Positions 16,933 through 25,249 of a DNA stretch of 34,525 nt are shown here, one piece after another; position 1 is the stretch's first letter; each line of letters starts with the position of its first letter. The translations under genes were made by a program, and so were the position numbers. Source of the DNA: Lysobacter antibioticus HS124 (GTDB lineage: Bacteria; Pseudomonadota; Gammaproteobacteria; Xanthomonadales; Xanthomonadaceae). Under the pieces are notes generated by a model that searched no databases, was not told where the DNA came from, and saw only the letters and a list, made by a program, of their open reading frames with translations. The stretch is taken from contig NZ_HG424462.1 in the NCBI RefSeq assembly GCF_000336385.2, positions 1-34,525 of the forward strand, given 5' to 3'.

Positions 16933-18065
16933 CAGTAGGCTCCTTGGGATTCGTCTTGCGATTCGACATGGGCGCGGGTCACGGTGCCGCGCATGACCCG
17001 GAACGCCCAGGTCGTATAGGCCAGGATCAGCGGCAGGAAGATCGCCGCGGCGACCAGCATGATGCCCAGGGTGCGCTGGCTGGAGGACGCGTCCCACACC
17101 GTCAGTCCGTGGCCCGGATGGGTCGAGGACGGCAGCAGGAACGGGAACAGCGACAAGCCCGCGGTCAGGATGATGCCGGCGACCGCGGCGCCGCTGGCGA
17201 CGAAGGCCAGACCGCGCCGGCGGCACAACAGCACCGCCGCCAGCAGCAACAGCACCGCGACCGGGATCGCGATCATCCCCGGATGCAGGCTGTAGTTAGC
17301 CAGCCAGCCGCCGACGACCGAGATCGCGTGCTTGGCCAAGGGGTCCGAAGCGCCGTCGGTGCGCACCGCGCCGACCAGGGCCGAGGCCGGAATCCAGCGC
17401 AGCCACAGGCCGGCGCCGGCGAAACCGAGCGCGGCCACGACCGCAGCGATGCGGGCGATGCGGCGCGCGCGCTGGCCGACCGGGTCCTCGATCTTCATCG
17501 CCGCGAAGCTGGCGCCGTGCATGACCAGCATCGCCAGGCTGACCACGCCGCAGAGCAGGGCGAAGGGATGGAACAGGCCGAGGAAGCTGCCCTCGAACAC
17601 CGGCAACAGCTCCGGCGTGAAGCGCAGCGGGATGCCCAGGAACAGGTTGCCGAAGGCGACGCCGAACACCAGCGACGGCACCGCGCCGGCGATGGTCAGC
17701 GCCCAGTCCCAGGCGCCGCGCCAGCGCGCCTGCGGCAGGCGGTTGCGGAACGCGAAGCCGACCGGACGCAGGATCAGCGCCACCAGCAACAGCAGCATGG
17801 CGAAATAGAACGCCGAGAACGAGGCGGCGTAGAGCAGCGGCCAGGCCGCGAACACGGCGCCGCCGCCGAGGATGAACCAGACCTGGTTGCCTTCCCAGTT
17901 CGGCTCGATCGCCTCCAACGCCATGCGCCGTTCGACGTCGTCGCGGCCGATCAGGCGCAGGATCGCGCCCAGGCCCAGGTCGTAGCCGTCGGTGACGGCG
18001 AAGCCGATCAGCAGCACGCCGAGCAGCACCCACCAGACGAGGCGCAACAGTTCGTAATCGATCAC
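16932..18065 (-). CDS. cydB: Cytochrome bd ubiquinol oxidase subunit II
   Basis: A 377-residue integral membrane subunit of the high-affinity terminal oxidase. It starts at a GTG (18065) with AAGGAG 6 bases upstream; the GTG overlaps the cydA stop as GTGA. The early segment GYDLGLGAILRLIGRDDVER, then EAIEPNWEGNQVWFILGGGA, is characteristic of CydB, as is GWLANYSLHPG. About eight to nine hydrophobic helices are visible. Length is normal. Confidence 0.96.
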   Translation of the reverse strand: MIDYELLRLVWWVLLGVLLIGFAVTDGYDLGLGAILRLIGRDDVERRMALEAIEPNWEGNQVWFILGGGAVFAAWPLLYAASFSAFYFAMLLLLVALILRPVGFAFRNRLPQARWRGAWDWALTIAGAVPSLVFGVAFGNLFLGIPLRFTPELLPVFEGSFLGLFHPFALLCGVVSLAMLVMHGASFAAMKIEDPVGQRARRIARIAAVVAALGFAGAGLWLRWIPASALVGAVRTDGASDPLAKHAISVVGGWLANYSLHPGMIAIPVAVLLLLAAVLLCRRRGLAFVASGAAVAGIILTAGLSLFPFLLPSSTHPGHGLTVWDASSSQRTLGIMLVAAAIFLPLILAYTTWAFRVMRGTVTRAHVESQDESQGAY

Positions 18066-19642
18066 GGGAGGCTCCTTTCGGCGGCAAGACGGTGCTCGGC
18101 GGGCGCCGGCGAGGCCGGCCAGAACTTCATCCGGTCGGGGCCGGAACGGATCGCGCGCAGCATCAGCATCACGTCGATCACGGCCAGGCCGGTGTAGAGC
18201 ACGACGAAGCCGATCAGGCTGGCGATGACCTGGGTGGAGTTGGTCGCCGACACGCCCAGGAAGGTCGGCAGCACGCCGTCGATGGCCCAGGGCTGGCGGC
18301 CGACCTCGGCGACGATCCAGCCCAATTCGGCGGCGACCCAGGGCAGCGGCAGGCTGTACAAGGCGATGCGCAGGAACAGCCGGTTGTCGAGCTTGCGCCG
18401 CGCCGCCAGCCAGAACGCCCAGCCGAACAGCAGGATGAAGAAGAAGCCCAGGCCGACCATGATCCGGAACGACCAGAACAGCACCGGCACGTTCGGCACC
18501 GTGCTCCACGCGGCGCGCTCGATGACAGCTTCGTCGGCGCTGGCCGGGTCGCGGGTGTAGCGCAGGGTCAGCAGGCCGAAGCCGAGGTCGTCGCGCAAGG
18601 CCATGAAGGCGGCGGTTTTCTGCGGATCGTCGCGATCAGCGCGCAGTTCGCGCAACGCGGCGTAGGCGGCGATGCCGCGGCGGATGCGTTCGCGATTGTG
18701 TTCGACCAGGTCGTGGATGCCCGCGACCTCCTGGTCCAGCGATCGGGTCGCGATCAGGCCCAACGCCCAGGGGATGCGGATCGCGTGTTCGGTCTCGCGG
18801 CGTTCCATGTCCGGCAGGCCGAACAGGGTGAACGCGGCCGGCGCCGGATGGGTGCGCCATTCGGCCTCGATCGCGGCGACCTTCATTTTCTGGTTTTCCG
18901 AGGCGGTGTAGCCGCTCTCGTCGCCGAGCACCGCCACCGACAGCGCCGAGGCCAGGCCGAAGCTGGCCGCGACCACGATGGAGCGGCGCGCGATTTCGAC
19001 GTTGCGCCCGCGCAGCAGGTACCAGGCGCTGATCGAGAGCACGAACATCGCCCCGGTGACGTAACCGGCGCTGACGGTGTGCACGAACTTGGCCTGGGCG
19101 ACCGGGTTGAACACCACCGCGGCGAAGTCGGTGACTTCCATGCGCATGGTCTGGAAGTTGAACTCGGCGCCGACCGGGTTCTGCATCCAGCCGTTGGCGA
19201 TCAGGATCCACAGCGCCGACAGATTGGCGCCCAGCGCGGTCAGCCAGGTCACGGTCAGATGCTGCAGCTTGCGGAGCCGGTCCCATCCGAAGAAGAACAG
19301 GCCGACGAAGGTGCTTTCCAGAAAGAACGCCATCAGCCCTTCGATCGCCAGCGGCGCGCCGAAGATGTCGCCGACGTAGTGCGAGTAGTAGGCCCAGTTG
19401 GTGCCGAACTGGAACTCCATGGTGATGCCGGTGGCGACGCCCATGGCGAAGTTGATCCCGAACAGCACCCCCCAGAAACGGGTCATCTGCTTCCAGATGG
19501 CGCGCCCGCTCATCACGTACACGCTTTCCATGATCGCCATGATCAGGGCCAGACCGATGGTCAGCGGCACGAACAGGAAGTGGTAGAGCGCGGTCAGCGC
19601 GAATTGCAGTCGCGACAGGTCGACGACGTGTAGGTCCGGCAT
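18062..19642 (-). CDS. cydA: Cytochrome bd ubiquinol oxidase subunit I
   Basis: A 526-residue haem-carrying subunit that oxidises ubiquinol and reduces oxygen to water, working at low oxygen. Visible key residues are H21 (LTALYHFLFVPLTIG, haem b595/d ligand), E101 and E109 (IEGLMAFFLES, proton path), and H188 (FVHTVSAGY, haem b558 ligand). NQKMKVAAIEAEWR is the start of the quinol-binding loop, and GRQPW matches the conserved GRQPW motif. Length is that of the standard E. coli type, with a long Q-loop. It follows cydP by few bases and overlaps cydB. Confidence 0.97.
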   Translation of the reverse strand: MPDLHVVDLSRLQFALTALYHFLFVPLTIGLALIMAIMESVYVMSGRAIWKQMTRFWGVLFGINFAMGVATGITMEFQFGTNWAYYSHYVGDIFGAPLAIEGLMAFFLESTFVGLFFFGWDRLRKLQHLTVTWLTALGANLSALWILIANGWMQNPVGAEFNFQTMRMEVTDFAAVVFNPVAQAKFVHTVSAGYVTGAMFVLSISAWYLLRGRNVEIARRSIVVAASFGLASALSVAVLGDESGYTASENQKMKVAAIEAEWRTHPAPAAFTLFGLPDMERRETEHAIRIPWALGLIATRSLDQEVAGIHDLVEHNRERIRRGIAAYAALRELRADRDDPQKTAAFMALRDDLGFGLLTLRYTRDPASADEAVIERAAWSTVPNVPVLFWSFRIMVGLGFFFILLFGWAFWLAARRKLDNRLFLRIALYSLPLPWVAAELGWIVAEVGRQPWAIDGVLPTFLGVSATNSTQVIASLIGFVVLYTGLAVIDVMLMLRAIRSGPDRMKFWPASPAPAEHRLAAERSLP

Positions 19643-19648
19643 GGCGGG

Positions 19649-19843
19649 TCACCTTGTGGGAAGCAGGCGCCGGTCGATCGCCGCATCGTCGATATGCGGG
19701 CGGTTCGAGGGCGAGAAAAAAAGCAGGTACAGCGCGGTCAGCAGGGCCAGCTTGAGCGCGATGGTCAGGGCGATGCGGCGCAGCAAACCGCGTCGCCACG
19801 GGACCGGCGCCGCCTGCGGCACGGCGTTGCGGCGCCGATTCAT
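19649..19843 (-). CDS. cydP: Cytochrome oxidase putative small subunit CydP
   Basis: A 64-residue peptide with an Arg-rich N-terminus, one transmembrane helix (LTIALKLALLTALYLLFF) and a short C-terminal tail (SPSNRPHIDDAAIDRRLL). This matches CydP, a small protein found upstream of cydAB in some gammaproteobacteria. The start at 19843 was chosen by family length; an in-frame ATG at 19876 would add 11 Arg/Pro-rich residues and neither has a strong ribosome binding site. It is the first gene of the operon and lies about 118 bases downstream of an exact FNR box. Confidence 0.8.
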   Translation of the reverse strand: MNRRRNAVPQAAPVPWRRGLLRRIALTIALKLALLTALYLLFFSPSNRPHIDDAAIDRRLLPTR

Positions 19844-19960
19844 CGGCCGCGGCCCGCGTTCGCGCGGCAAACGCATCGACGGGCGAACGGGGGGACGTGG
19901 CGCATGGCCGGCTCCGGCTGAATCCGAGCGCCAGTAGGCGGTTGCGGCGTGTCGGCGGTC

Positions 19961-19974
19961 TTGATCCAGATCAA
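19961..19974 (-). promoter_or_regulatory. FNR/Anr box upstream of the cyd operon
   Basis: TTGATCCAGATCAA is an exact match to TTGAT-N4-ATCAA. A class II start site would lie near 19926, about 83 bases before cydP. Confidence 0.8.
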
Positions 19975-20019
19975 GCGGAACCGGCGACGGCCCGTATGCG
20001 CGGCCGATCGCGGCGCGGC

Positions 20020-20033
20020 TTGATCCAGGTCAA
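20020..20033 (+). promoter_or_regulatory. FNR/Anr box upstream of the tandem usp gene
   Basis: TTGATCCAGGTCAA matches the consensus at 9 of 10 positions. A class II start site would lie near 20068, 26 bases before the usp ATG, leaving room for its GGAGG ribosome binding site. The two boxes of this divergent promoter region are 59 bases apart. Confidence 0.75.
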
Positions 20034-20093
20034 TACGCGCCGGCGCGATCGGGGTGCAATGGCGGGCAGACGTCCGCAAGGGCGGAGGACGCG

Positions 20094-20930
20094 ATGCTCA
20101 AGGATTTGGTGGTGCCGATGACCCGCAGCGCCGGCGATGCCGACGCGTTGAACTTGGCGCTGGGCCTGGCCTCGGCGCACGCGGCGCGGGTCGAGGTGCT
20201 GGAACTGGTCGATCTGCCGCTGCCGCTGGCGCATCCGTTCGGGTTGATGCCGGACATGACCACCGATGCGGCCAACGAAAAGCTGCGTGCCGACGGCGAA
20301 CGTCGGGCCCAGGCCCTGCGTCAGCGCCTGGCCGGTGAGCCGGTCGATACCGAGGTGCGACTGGTCGAGGCCTTGTACGTCGAGGCGCCGCGGATGGCGG
20401 CGCTGCACGCTTACTATGCGGACCTGACGGTGCTGGCCGGCGCCTTGGGCGACACCCGCGAGGCGGCGCTGTCGCACGCTTATTTCGTCGCGCTGTTGCT
20501 CGAATCCGGGCGACCGGTATTGGTGGTGCCGCCGCGCTGCAAGGCGCAGGCGCCGCCGCGGCGCGCGGTGGTGGCCTGGCAGCCGACCCGCGAAGCGACG
20601 CGCGCGGTGCACGATGCGATGCCGCTGTTGCTCGGTACCGAAGCGGTCGACGTGGTGGTGGTCGACACCGGCAACGGCCGCGCGGCCAAGGAGTCGGGCG
20701 CGCAGATCGCCGCCCATCTGGTCCGCCACGGCGTGCATGCGGAACTGGTGCTGCGCGAGGCGCGCGGCGCGACGGTCGCTTCGACCTTGCTCGATCACGT
20801 CGGCCAGGCCCATGCGCAGTTGCTGGTCGCCGGGGGCTATGGCCATTCGCGTCTGCGCGAGTGGGCGCTGGGCGGGGTCACCCGGGAACTGTCGATGAGC
20901 GCGGCAGTGCCGGTTTTCTATGGTCACTGA
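20094..20930 (+). CDS. Universal stress protein, tandem-domain
   Basis: A 278-residue protein with two UspA-like domains. The ATG at 20094 has GGAGG 5 bases upstream. Domain 1 (about 1-147) begins MLKDLVVPMTRSAGDADALN but lacks the glycine signature. Domain 2 (about 155-278) has the ATP-binding pattern near its end (GGYGHSRLREWALGGVTREL). Divergent from the cyd operon and apparently under the same FNR control. The stop overlaps the next gene by 11 bases. Confidence 0.92.
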   Translation: MLKDLVVPMTRSAGDADALNLALGLASAHAARVEVLELVDLPLPLAHPFGLMPDMTTDAANEKLRADGERRAQALRQRLAGEPVDTEVRLVEALYVEAPRMAALHAYYADLTVLAGALGDTREAALSHAYFVALLLESGRPVLVVPPRCKAQAPPRRAVVAWQPTREATRAVHDAMPLLLGTEAVDVVVVDTGNGRAAKESGAQIAAHLVRHGVHAELVLREARGATVASTLLDHVGQAHAQLLVAGGYGHSRLREWALGGVTRELSMSAAVPVFYGH

Positions 20931-21345
20931 CGAGCGCGGCCCGCACTCGTTGCGGGCCTTGCTGCGGCCGGCGGCCGACCCGCCGATGCGCGACCCCCAA
21001 CGCAGCCGCGAACAAGCCGCACAGGCCTTGAACCGCGCCGCCGAGGCGATCGACGCCCTGCGCGCGCAGGCCGTGCCCGAGCCGGCGCCCGAATTGCGCG
21101 CACGCAACCAGCAGGTGCGCGCGCTGAGCCGACAGCTGACGCATCGCTACCACTGGCTGGCCGAGTTGCAGCGCACTGTGGCCTTGGGCGACGACGCCGA
21201 CCTGGCGCGCGCCTGGAGCCGGTTCTTCGCCTGCTACGACGATTTCCTCGAAGCGCTGCGCCAAGCCCGCACCGAGTTGGAGCCGGGCACGGGGCCGGAC
21301 GGCGACCCTGTCGTCGACCCACCGGCGGACGACGGCGAGCGCTGA
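20920..21345 (+). CDS. Small helical protein, unknown function
   Basis: A 141-residue soluble protein whose start overlaps the end of the tandem usp gene by 11 bases (ATGGTCACTGA), so it is likely co-translated. It is predicted almost entirely helical with long Ala/Arg/Gln-rich stretches (QAAQALNRAAEAIDALRAQA, QLTHRYHWLAELQRTVALGD), typical of a coiled coil. The C-terminus is Pro/Asp-rich and disordered. I do not recognise a family. Position suggests a function linked to the low-oxygen response. Confidence 0.6.
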   Translation: MVTDERGPHSLRALLRPAADPPMRDPQRSREQAAQALNRAAEAIDALRAQAVPEPAPELRARNQQVRALSRQLTHRYHWLAELQRTVALGDDADLARAWSRFFACYDDFLEALRQARTELEPGTGPDGDPVVDPPADDGER

Positions 21346-21361
21346 ACCGGCGCCACCGCGA

Positions 21362-22309
21362 TCAGAGGCAGTGGCTGCACAGCCGGTCTTCGCAATCGCC
21401 GCGGGCGATTTCCACCGGTGCGTCTATCCACGGTTGCATGGCCGCGGCGAGCGCGCCTTGCGCGGCCAGCGCGGCGTCGGCGGACAGCGCCAGGCGGTTG
21501 CGGCCGGCGCGTGCGCGTTGCGCGGCCAGGCCGATGCTGGCGTTGTTGGCGAGCAAGGCCAGGCAGGGCTGGGCCGATATCCGCGTCAGGCGCCGATAGC
21601 GGCGATGCTGCAGCAAGGGCCCGGCCAATTCGCGCGGCAGGGCGCGGTCGCGCCAGTACGCGGCCAGCGCACCGGCGACGCCGTTCGCGCCGGGGCCGCG
21701 TTCTTGCCCGAGTTCCAGCGCGCTCTCGAGCGCGGCGAAGGCGAGAGTGCGCGCGATCGCGGCAGCGGCGAGCTGGGCCTCGCGGCCGCGGTAGTCCAGG
21801 CCGAGCGCGGCCAGGGCGTCGGCCAGCCCCATGACGCCGATGGACAGTGCCGGCGCGGCGGCCCGCTCGCCCTCGCACAGCCGCACCGCATCGTCGAGCA
21901 GGCGCACGCTCAAGCCGGCGACGCCGGCGAAGCCGGCATGATCGAAGCGCGCGGCGGCGCTGTGCGGCGCCAGCACGAACGCGCCCAGATTGAGGCAGGC
22001 CTGCGGCTCGGGCAGGGCGGTCGGCGCGCGGCCGGTGCCGGCATGGCGCAGCAGACGCTCGTCGGGCAGCAGTTGCCAACGGCTGAACACTTCGATGTAG
22101 CGCTGGCGCCAGCGGTCCGCGTGCGCGCCCGCGCCCGCTGCGAGGGCGCCGGCGACGCGCTGCCAGGTCGCGTCGATGGTGCGGTCGCGCAACAGGTCGC
22201 CGCTGCGCCAGCGGAAACTGGCATCCCAGACATCGACCGCGTGCGGGTCGGTGAAGCGCGTGGGCGTGCTCAAACGATGGACCGGGGGGTAGCGAGGGAG
22301 ACGATCCAC
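21362..22309 (-). CDS. Truncated ribonucleotide-reductase-like protein
   Basis: About 315 residues from a GTG at 22309 (start uncertain; a TTG at 22273 and an ATG at 22402 are also in frame). The first 90 residues resemble the opening of class II ribonucleotide reductase: DVWDASFRWRSGDLLRD, IDATWQRVAGALA and WQLLPDERLLRHAGTG. The sequence then jumps to the later barrel region: CLNLGAFVLAP, VRLLDDAV, LSIGVMGLADALAALGLDYR, ISAQPCLALLANNASIGLAA. The central catalytic segment with the radical cysteine and its Asn/Glu partners (N-x-C-x-E) seems missing, although the cysteine of CNLG is retained. The C-terminus, CEDRLCSHCL, keeps a CxxC pair. It is therefore unlikely to reduce ribonucleotides by itself; its role is unknown. 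It lies divergent from the FNR-like gene. Confidence 0.6.
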   Translation of the reverse strand: MDRLPRYPPVHRLSTPTRFTDPHAVDVWDASFRWRSGDLLRDRTIDATWQRVAGALAAGAGAHADRWRQRYIEVFSRWQLLPDERLLRHAGTGRAPTALPEPQACLNLGAFVLAPHSAAARFDHAGFAGVAGLSVRLLDDAVRLCEGERAAAPALSIGVMGLADALAALGLDYRGREAQLAAAAIARTLAFAALESALELGQERGPGANGVAGALAAYWRDRALPRELAGPLLQHRRYRRLTRISAQPCLALLANNASIGLAAQRARAGRNRLALSADAALAAQGALAAAMQPWIDAPVEIARGDCEDRLCSHCL

Positions 22310-22334
22310 TATGCGACCGGCGCACCGCCCGGCA

Positions 22335-22348
22335 TTGACGCCGGTCAA
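22335..22348. promoter_or_regulatory. FNR-like box between the RNR-like gene and the FNR-like gene
   Basis: TTGACGCCGGTCAA is a perfect palindrome matching TTGAT-N4-ATCAA with one change in each arm. Distance fits a plus-strand start near 22383, about 100 bases before the regulator, so autoregulation is likely; a role for the minus-strand gene would need its start to lie further in. Confidence 0.6.
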
Positions 22349-22485
22349 TCCCCGGCGCCGCGCCGATGCGGGGAGCGCGGCGGCGAGGGCGCTGTTACAC
22401 ATCGTTACCGCCGGTTACCGCAGCCACATCGTCCGGCGGCGTCGCGCGCCTAGGCTGGCGCCATCCCCATCGCAGGAACGCCGCC

Positions 22486-23226
22486 ATGTTGCTCGAAGCC
22501 GTCTCGCCTTCCGCTGTCGCGTTCCATGCGCCGCATTTCGGGGCGGTGCCGGCGGTGGCCGGCGCAGTCGCGGGCGACGGTTCGGCGCGCAGCCTGGAGC
22601 AATTGTTGAAGGATTGGCCGCTGCAGCGCCGTTGCGTGCATGCCAAGCAATACGTGTTCCGCGCCGGTCAGCCGCGCCAGGCCCTGTATCTGGTGCATGC
22701 CGGTTTCTTCAAGACCGCCCTGGTCAGCGACGATGGCCGGGAGAAGATCACCGGCTTCCGCATGCGCGGCGATCTGCTTGGGCTGGACGCGCTGGACCAG
22801 CCTGTCTACACCTGCGATGCGGTCGCGCTGGATACCGGCGAGTTGTGGGAGCTGCCGTATGCGCAGCTGCGCGAGCGCCTGCCGCAGTTCCAAGAGCGCA
22901 TCACCGCGATGCTGGCCGGCGAGATCCGCCGCGACTGGAACTGGATGCTGGCCCTGGGCACGCTGGGCGCCGATCAGCGCGTGGCCGCGTTCTTGCTCGA
23001 CCTGGCGGCGCGCCTGGAGGGCCTGGGCTTCAGCGCCAGTCGGCTGATGCTGCGCATGACCCGCGCCGAACTCGGCAATTTCCTGTCCCTGACCCTAGAA
23101 ACCGTGACCCGGGCCTTGTCGCGTCTGCAAGCGCGCGGCCTGATCGCAGTGGACGGGCGCGAGATCCGCATTCTCGAACCGGCCGCGTTGCAGGCGGCGC
23201 AGCGCGATCCGGCGTTGTGCCATTGA
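22486..23226 (+). CDS. CRP/FNR-family regulator lacking the FNR iron-sulfur cysteines
   Basis: A 246-residue regulator with an N-terminal cyclic-nucleotide-binding-like sensor domain (about 40-155) and a C-terminal winged helix (about 165-232). The recognition helix carries E205-T206-V207-T208-R209, equivalent to the E-xx-S-R that reads TTGAT in FNR, and the body is strikingly FNR-like (GREKITGFRMRGDLLGLDAL, TAMLAGEIRRDWNWMLAL). Yet the N-terminus has no cysteine cluster, and the position equivalent to C122 of FNR is Trp (ELWELPY). Only C50, C110 and C245 remain. It therefore probably binds FNR boxes without a [4Fe-4S] oxygen switch. Five such boxes lie within 10 kb. The start has AGGA about 8 bases upstream. 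Confidence 0.88.
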   Translation: MLLEAVSPSAVAFHAPHFGAVPAVAGAVAGDGSARSLEQLLKDWPLQRRCVHAKQYVFRAGQPRQALYLVHAGFFKTALVSDDGREKITGFRMRGDLLGLDALDQPVYTCDAVALDTGELWELPYAQLRERLPQFQERITAMLAGEIRRDWNWMLALGTLGADQRVAAFLLDLAARLEGLGFSASRLMLRMTRAELGNFLSLTLETVTRALSRLQARGLIAVDGREIRILEPAALQAAQRDPALCH

Positions 23227-23236
23227 GCTCGGCGAC

Positions 23237-25249
23237 CTAGTCGCCGGCGTCGTCGACGACGGGATTCAATGCGCGGCCGATCGCCGCGACCAGTTGCTCG
23301 CGACGATAGGGCTTGCGCAACAGCTCGAACGCGCCGGCTTCGGCGGCCGCGGCCGCGGCGTCGGTTTCGTAGCCCGAAGTCAGCACCACCGGCAGCAATG
23401 GGCGAAGCGCGCGCGCGGCCAGCGCCAGTTCCTTGCCGTTCATGCCGGTGCCGAGCATGACGTCGCTGAACATCAGCGCGATGTCGTCGCCGATCGCCAA
23501 TTGCTGCAGCGCCTGGGCCGCGTCGGCGACCGCGATCACCCGATAGCCCGAAGCCTGCAGGAAGGACACCGCGATGCCGCGCACCGCGTCGTCGTCCTCG
23601 ACCACCAGCACGGTTTCGCCGTTGCCGTCGACGCGCGCCTCGTTCGGCGCCGGCGCATCCGCGACCCAGGCTTCCGCCGCCGGCAGGTACAGGTCCACCC
23701 GAGTGCCGTAACCGAGCGCGCTGTCGATGCGCAGGTGGCCGCCGCTCTGCTTGGCGAAGCCGTACACCATGCTCAGGCCCAGGCCGCTGCCGCGGCCGCT
23801 CTCTTTGGTGGTGAAGAACGGTTCCATCGCCCGCGCCAGGGTCTCCGGCGCCATGCCGCGGCCGGTGTCGGCGACGCTGATGCGCACGTAGCGGCCCGGC
23901 GCCAGGTCGGCGCCGGCGGCGTCGGCTTCGACCCGGTGTTCGCGCGCCTCGATCGCGATTTCGCCGCCGCGCGGCATGGCGTCGCGCGCGTTCAAGGCCA
24001 GGTTGACCAGGGCCGCATCGAGTTGCGCCGGGTCGGCATAGGCCGGCGGCAGATCGTCGGCGCAGTGCAGGTACAGGCGCACGCTTTCGCCGAGGGTGCG
24101 CTTGAGCATGGATTCGACGTCGCGCAGCAGCGCCGGCGCGTCGACCGCGCGCGGGCTCAGGCGCTGGCGGCGGGCGAACGCGAGCAGCTTGCCGGTCAGC
24201 TCGGCGCCGCGCCCGACCGAGCGCAGCGCGCTGGCGATCAACTCGCCGGCCTCGGGCGTGTGCTCGTACTCCAGTTCCAGCAGTTGCAGGCTGCCGGACA
24301 TCACCGTCAGCAGATTGTTGAAGTCGTGGGCGATGCCGCCGGTGAGCTGGCCGACCGCGTCCAGCCGCTGCGAGTGCGCCAACTGCTCTTCGGTGCGGCG
24401 GCGCTGGACGAAGGCGGCGATCAGGTTGGCCACCGATTGCAGCAGGTGCACGGCGTCGTGATCGAACAATCCCGGTTCGGCCGCGATCGCGAGCAGGGCC
24501 CCGAGCGGGCGGCCGCGGTCGAACAGCGGCATCAGGGCGGCGCTGCCTTCGGCCTGCGCGGCGAACGGAAAGGCGCCTCCCAGGGCGCGGTGCTGGCGCA
24601 GGTCTTCGACCAGCCAGGGTTCGCCGCGCGCCAGCGCCTGCAGCACCGCAGCGATGTCGTCCTCGCCGGCCGCGCCGCGGTTCAGACCGATCGCGGCGCG
24701 GGTGTCCAGGCTCTGCCGGTCGCTGGCGACGAACAGCACCGCCACGGTTGCGGCGCGCAGCGCGCCGGCGAGCAGGGCGGGCACGTGGTCGATGACCCCG
24801 GATTCGTCCTGCGCCTCCAGCGCCAGCTGGCCGATGCGCGCGACCAACGCGTCGTAGCGCGCGCGCACCAGCGCCTGGCGTGCGCGTTGGGTTTCGGAGA
24901 TGTCGCGGATCGAGGCCAGGTAGCGCGAATCCTCGCCGTCGCCGATCGGGCTCAGGGCGATTTCGACCGGGAAGCGGGTGCCGTCCAGCCGCATCCCGAT
25001 CAGACTCTGGCCGGTGACGCCCATCGGCCGCACGTGCGGCCGCGCCATGTAGTCGTTGCGGTGCGCGCGGTGGCGTTCGCGCGCCTCGTCGGGCATCAGT
25101 TTTTCGATCTCGATCCCGCTCAGCCCGCCACGCGGATAGCCGAACAGGCGCTCGGCCTGGACATTGGCCTGGACGATGCGGCCGCGGCCGTCGGCGACGA
25201 TCAGCGCATCGGGCACCGCTTCGAACAACCCGGGGAATGAGACGCTCAT
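23237..25249 (-). CDS. Hybrid sensor histidine kinase (PAS-GAF-HisKA-HATPase-REC)
   Basis: A 670-residue cytoplasmic hybrid kinase with no membrane segment. A PAS domain occupies about residues 5-125 (FEAVPDALIVADGRGRIVQA), followed by a GAF domain at about 130-285. The H box is GGIAHDFNNLL with H308. The ATPase has N box NLALNARDA (N420), G1 DTGRGMA and G2 GRGSGLGLS. A C-terminal receiver domain at about 546-665 has acidic residues 551-553 and D596 as phosphoacceptor. The PAS domain resembles those of oxygen or redox sensors such as FixL, but no haem-ligand claim can be made safely. Its start overlaps the stop of the response regulator gene (ATGA), so the pair is co-translated. Confidence 0.93.
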   Translation of the reverse strand: MSVSFPGLFEAVPDALIVADGRGRIVQANVQAERLFGYPRGGLSGIEIEKLMPDEARERHRAHRNDYMARPHVRPMGVTGQSLIGMRLDGTRFPVEIALSPIGDGEDSRYLASIRDISETQRARQALVRARYDALVARIGQLALEAQDESGVIDHVPALLAGALRAATVAVLFVASDRQSLDTRAAIGLNRGAAGEDDIAAVLQALARGEPWLVEDLRQHRALGGAFPFAAQAEGSAALMPLFDRGRPLGALLAIAAEPGLFDHDAVHLLQSVANLIAAFVQRRRTEEQLAHSQRLDAVGQLTGGIAHDFNNLLTVMSGSLQLLELEYEHTPEAGELIASALRSVGRGAELTGKLLAFARRQRLSPRAVDAPALLRDVESMLKRTLGESVRLYLHCADDLPPAYADPAQLDAALVNLALNARDAMPRGGEIAIEAREHRVEADAAGADLAPGRYVRISVADTGRGMAPETLARAMEPFFTTKESGRGSGLGLSMVYGFAKQSGGHLRIDSALGYGTRVDLYLPAAEAWVADAPAPNEARVDGNGETVLVVEDDDAVRGIAVSFLQASGYRVIAVADAAQALQQLAIGDDIALMFSDVMLGTGMNGKELALAARALRPLLPVVLTSGYETDAAAAAAEAGAFELLRKPYRREQLVAAIGRALNPVVDDAGD

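Noticed and set aside
18092-19633. Plus-strand open frame opposite cydA (and a similar one opposite cydB)
   Set aside because: Composition is His/Gln/Arg/Asp-rich shadow sequence; cydA and cydB are certain on the minus strand.
23294-25240. Plus-strand open frame of 648 codons opposite the hybrid kinase
   Set aside because: Shadow of the kinase gene, which has complete PAS, GAF, H-box, N-box and receiver motifs on the other strand.
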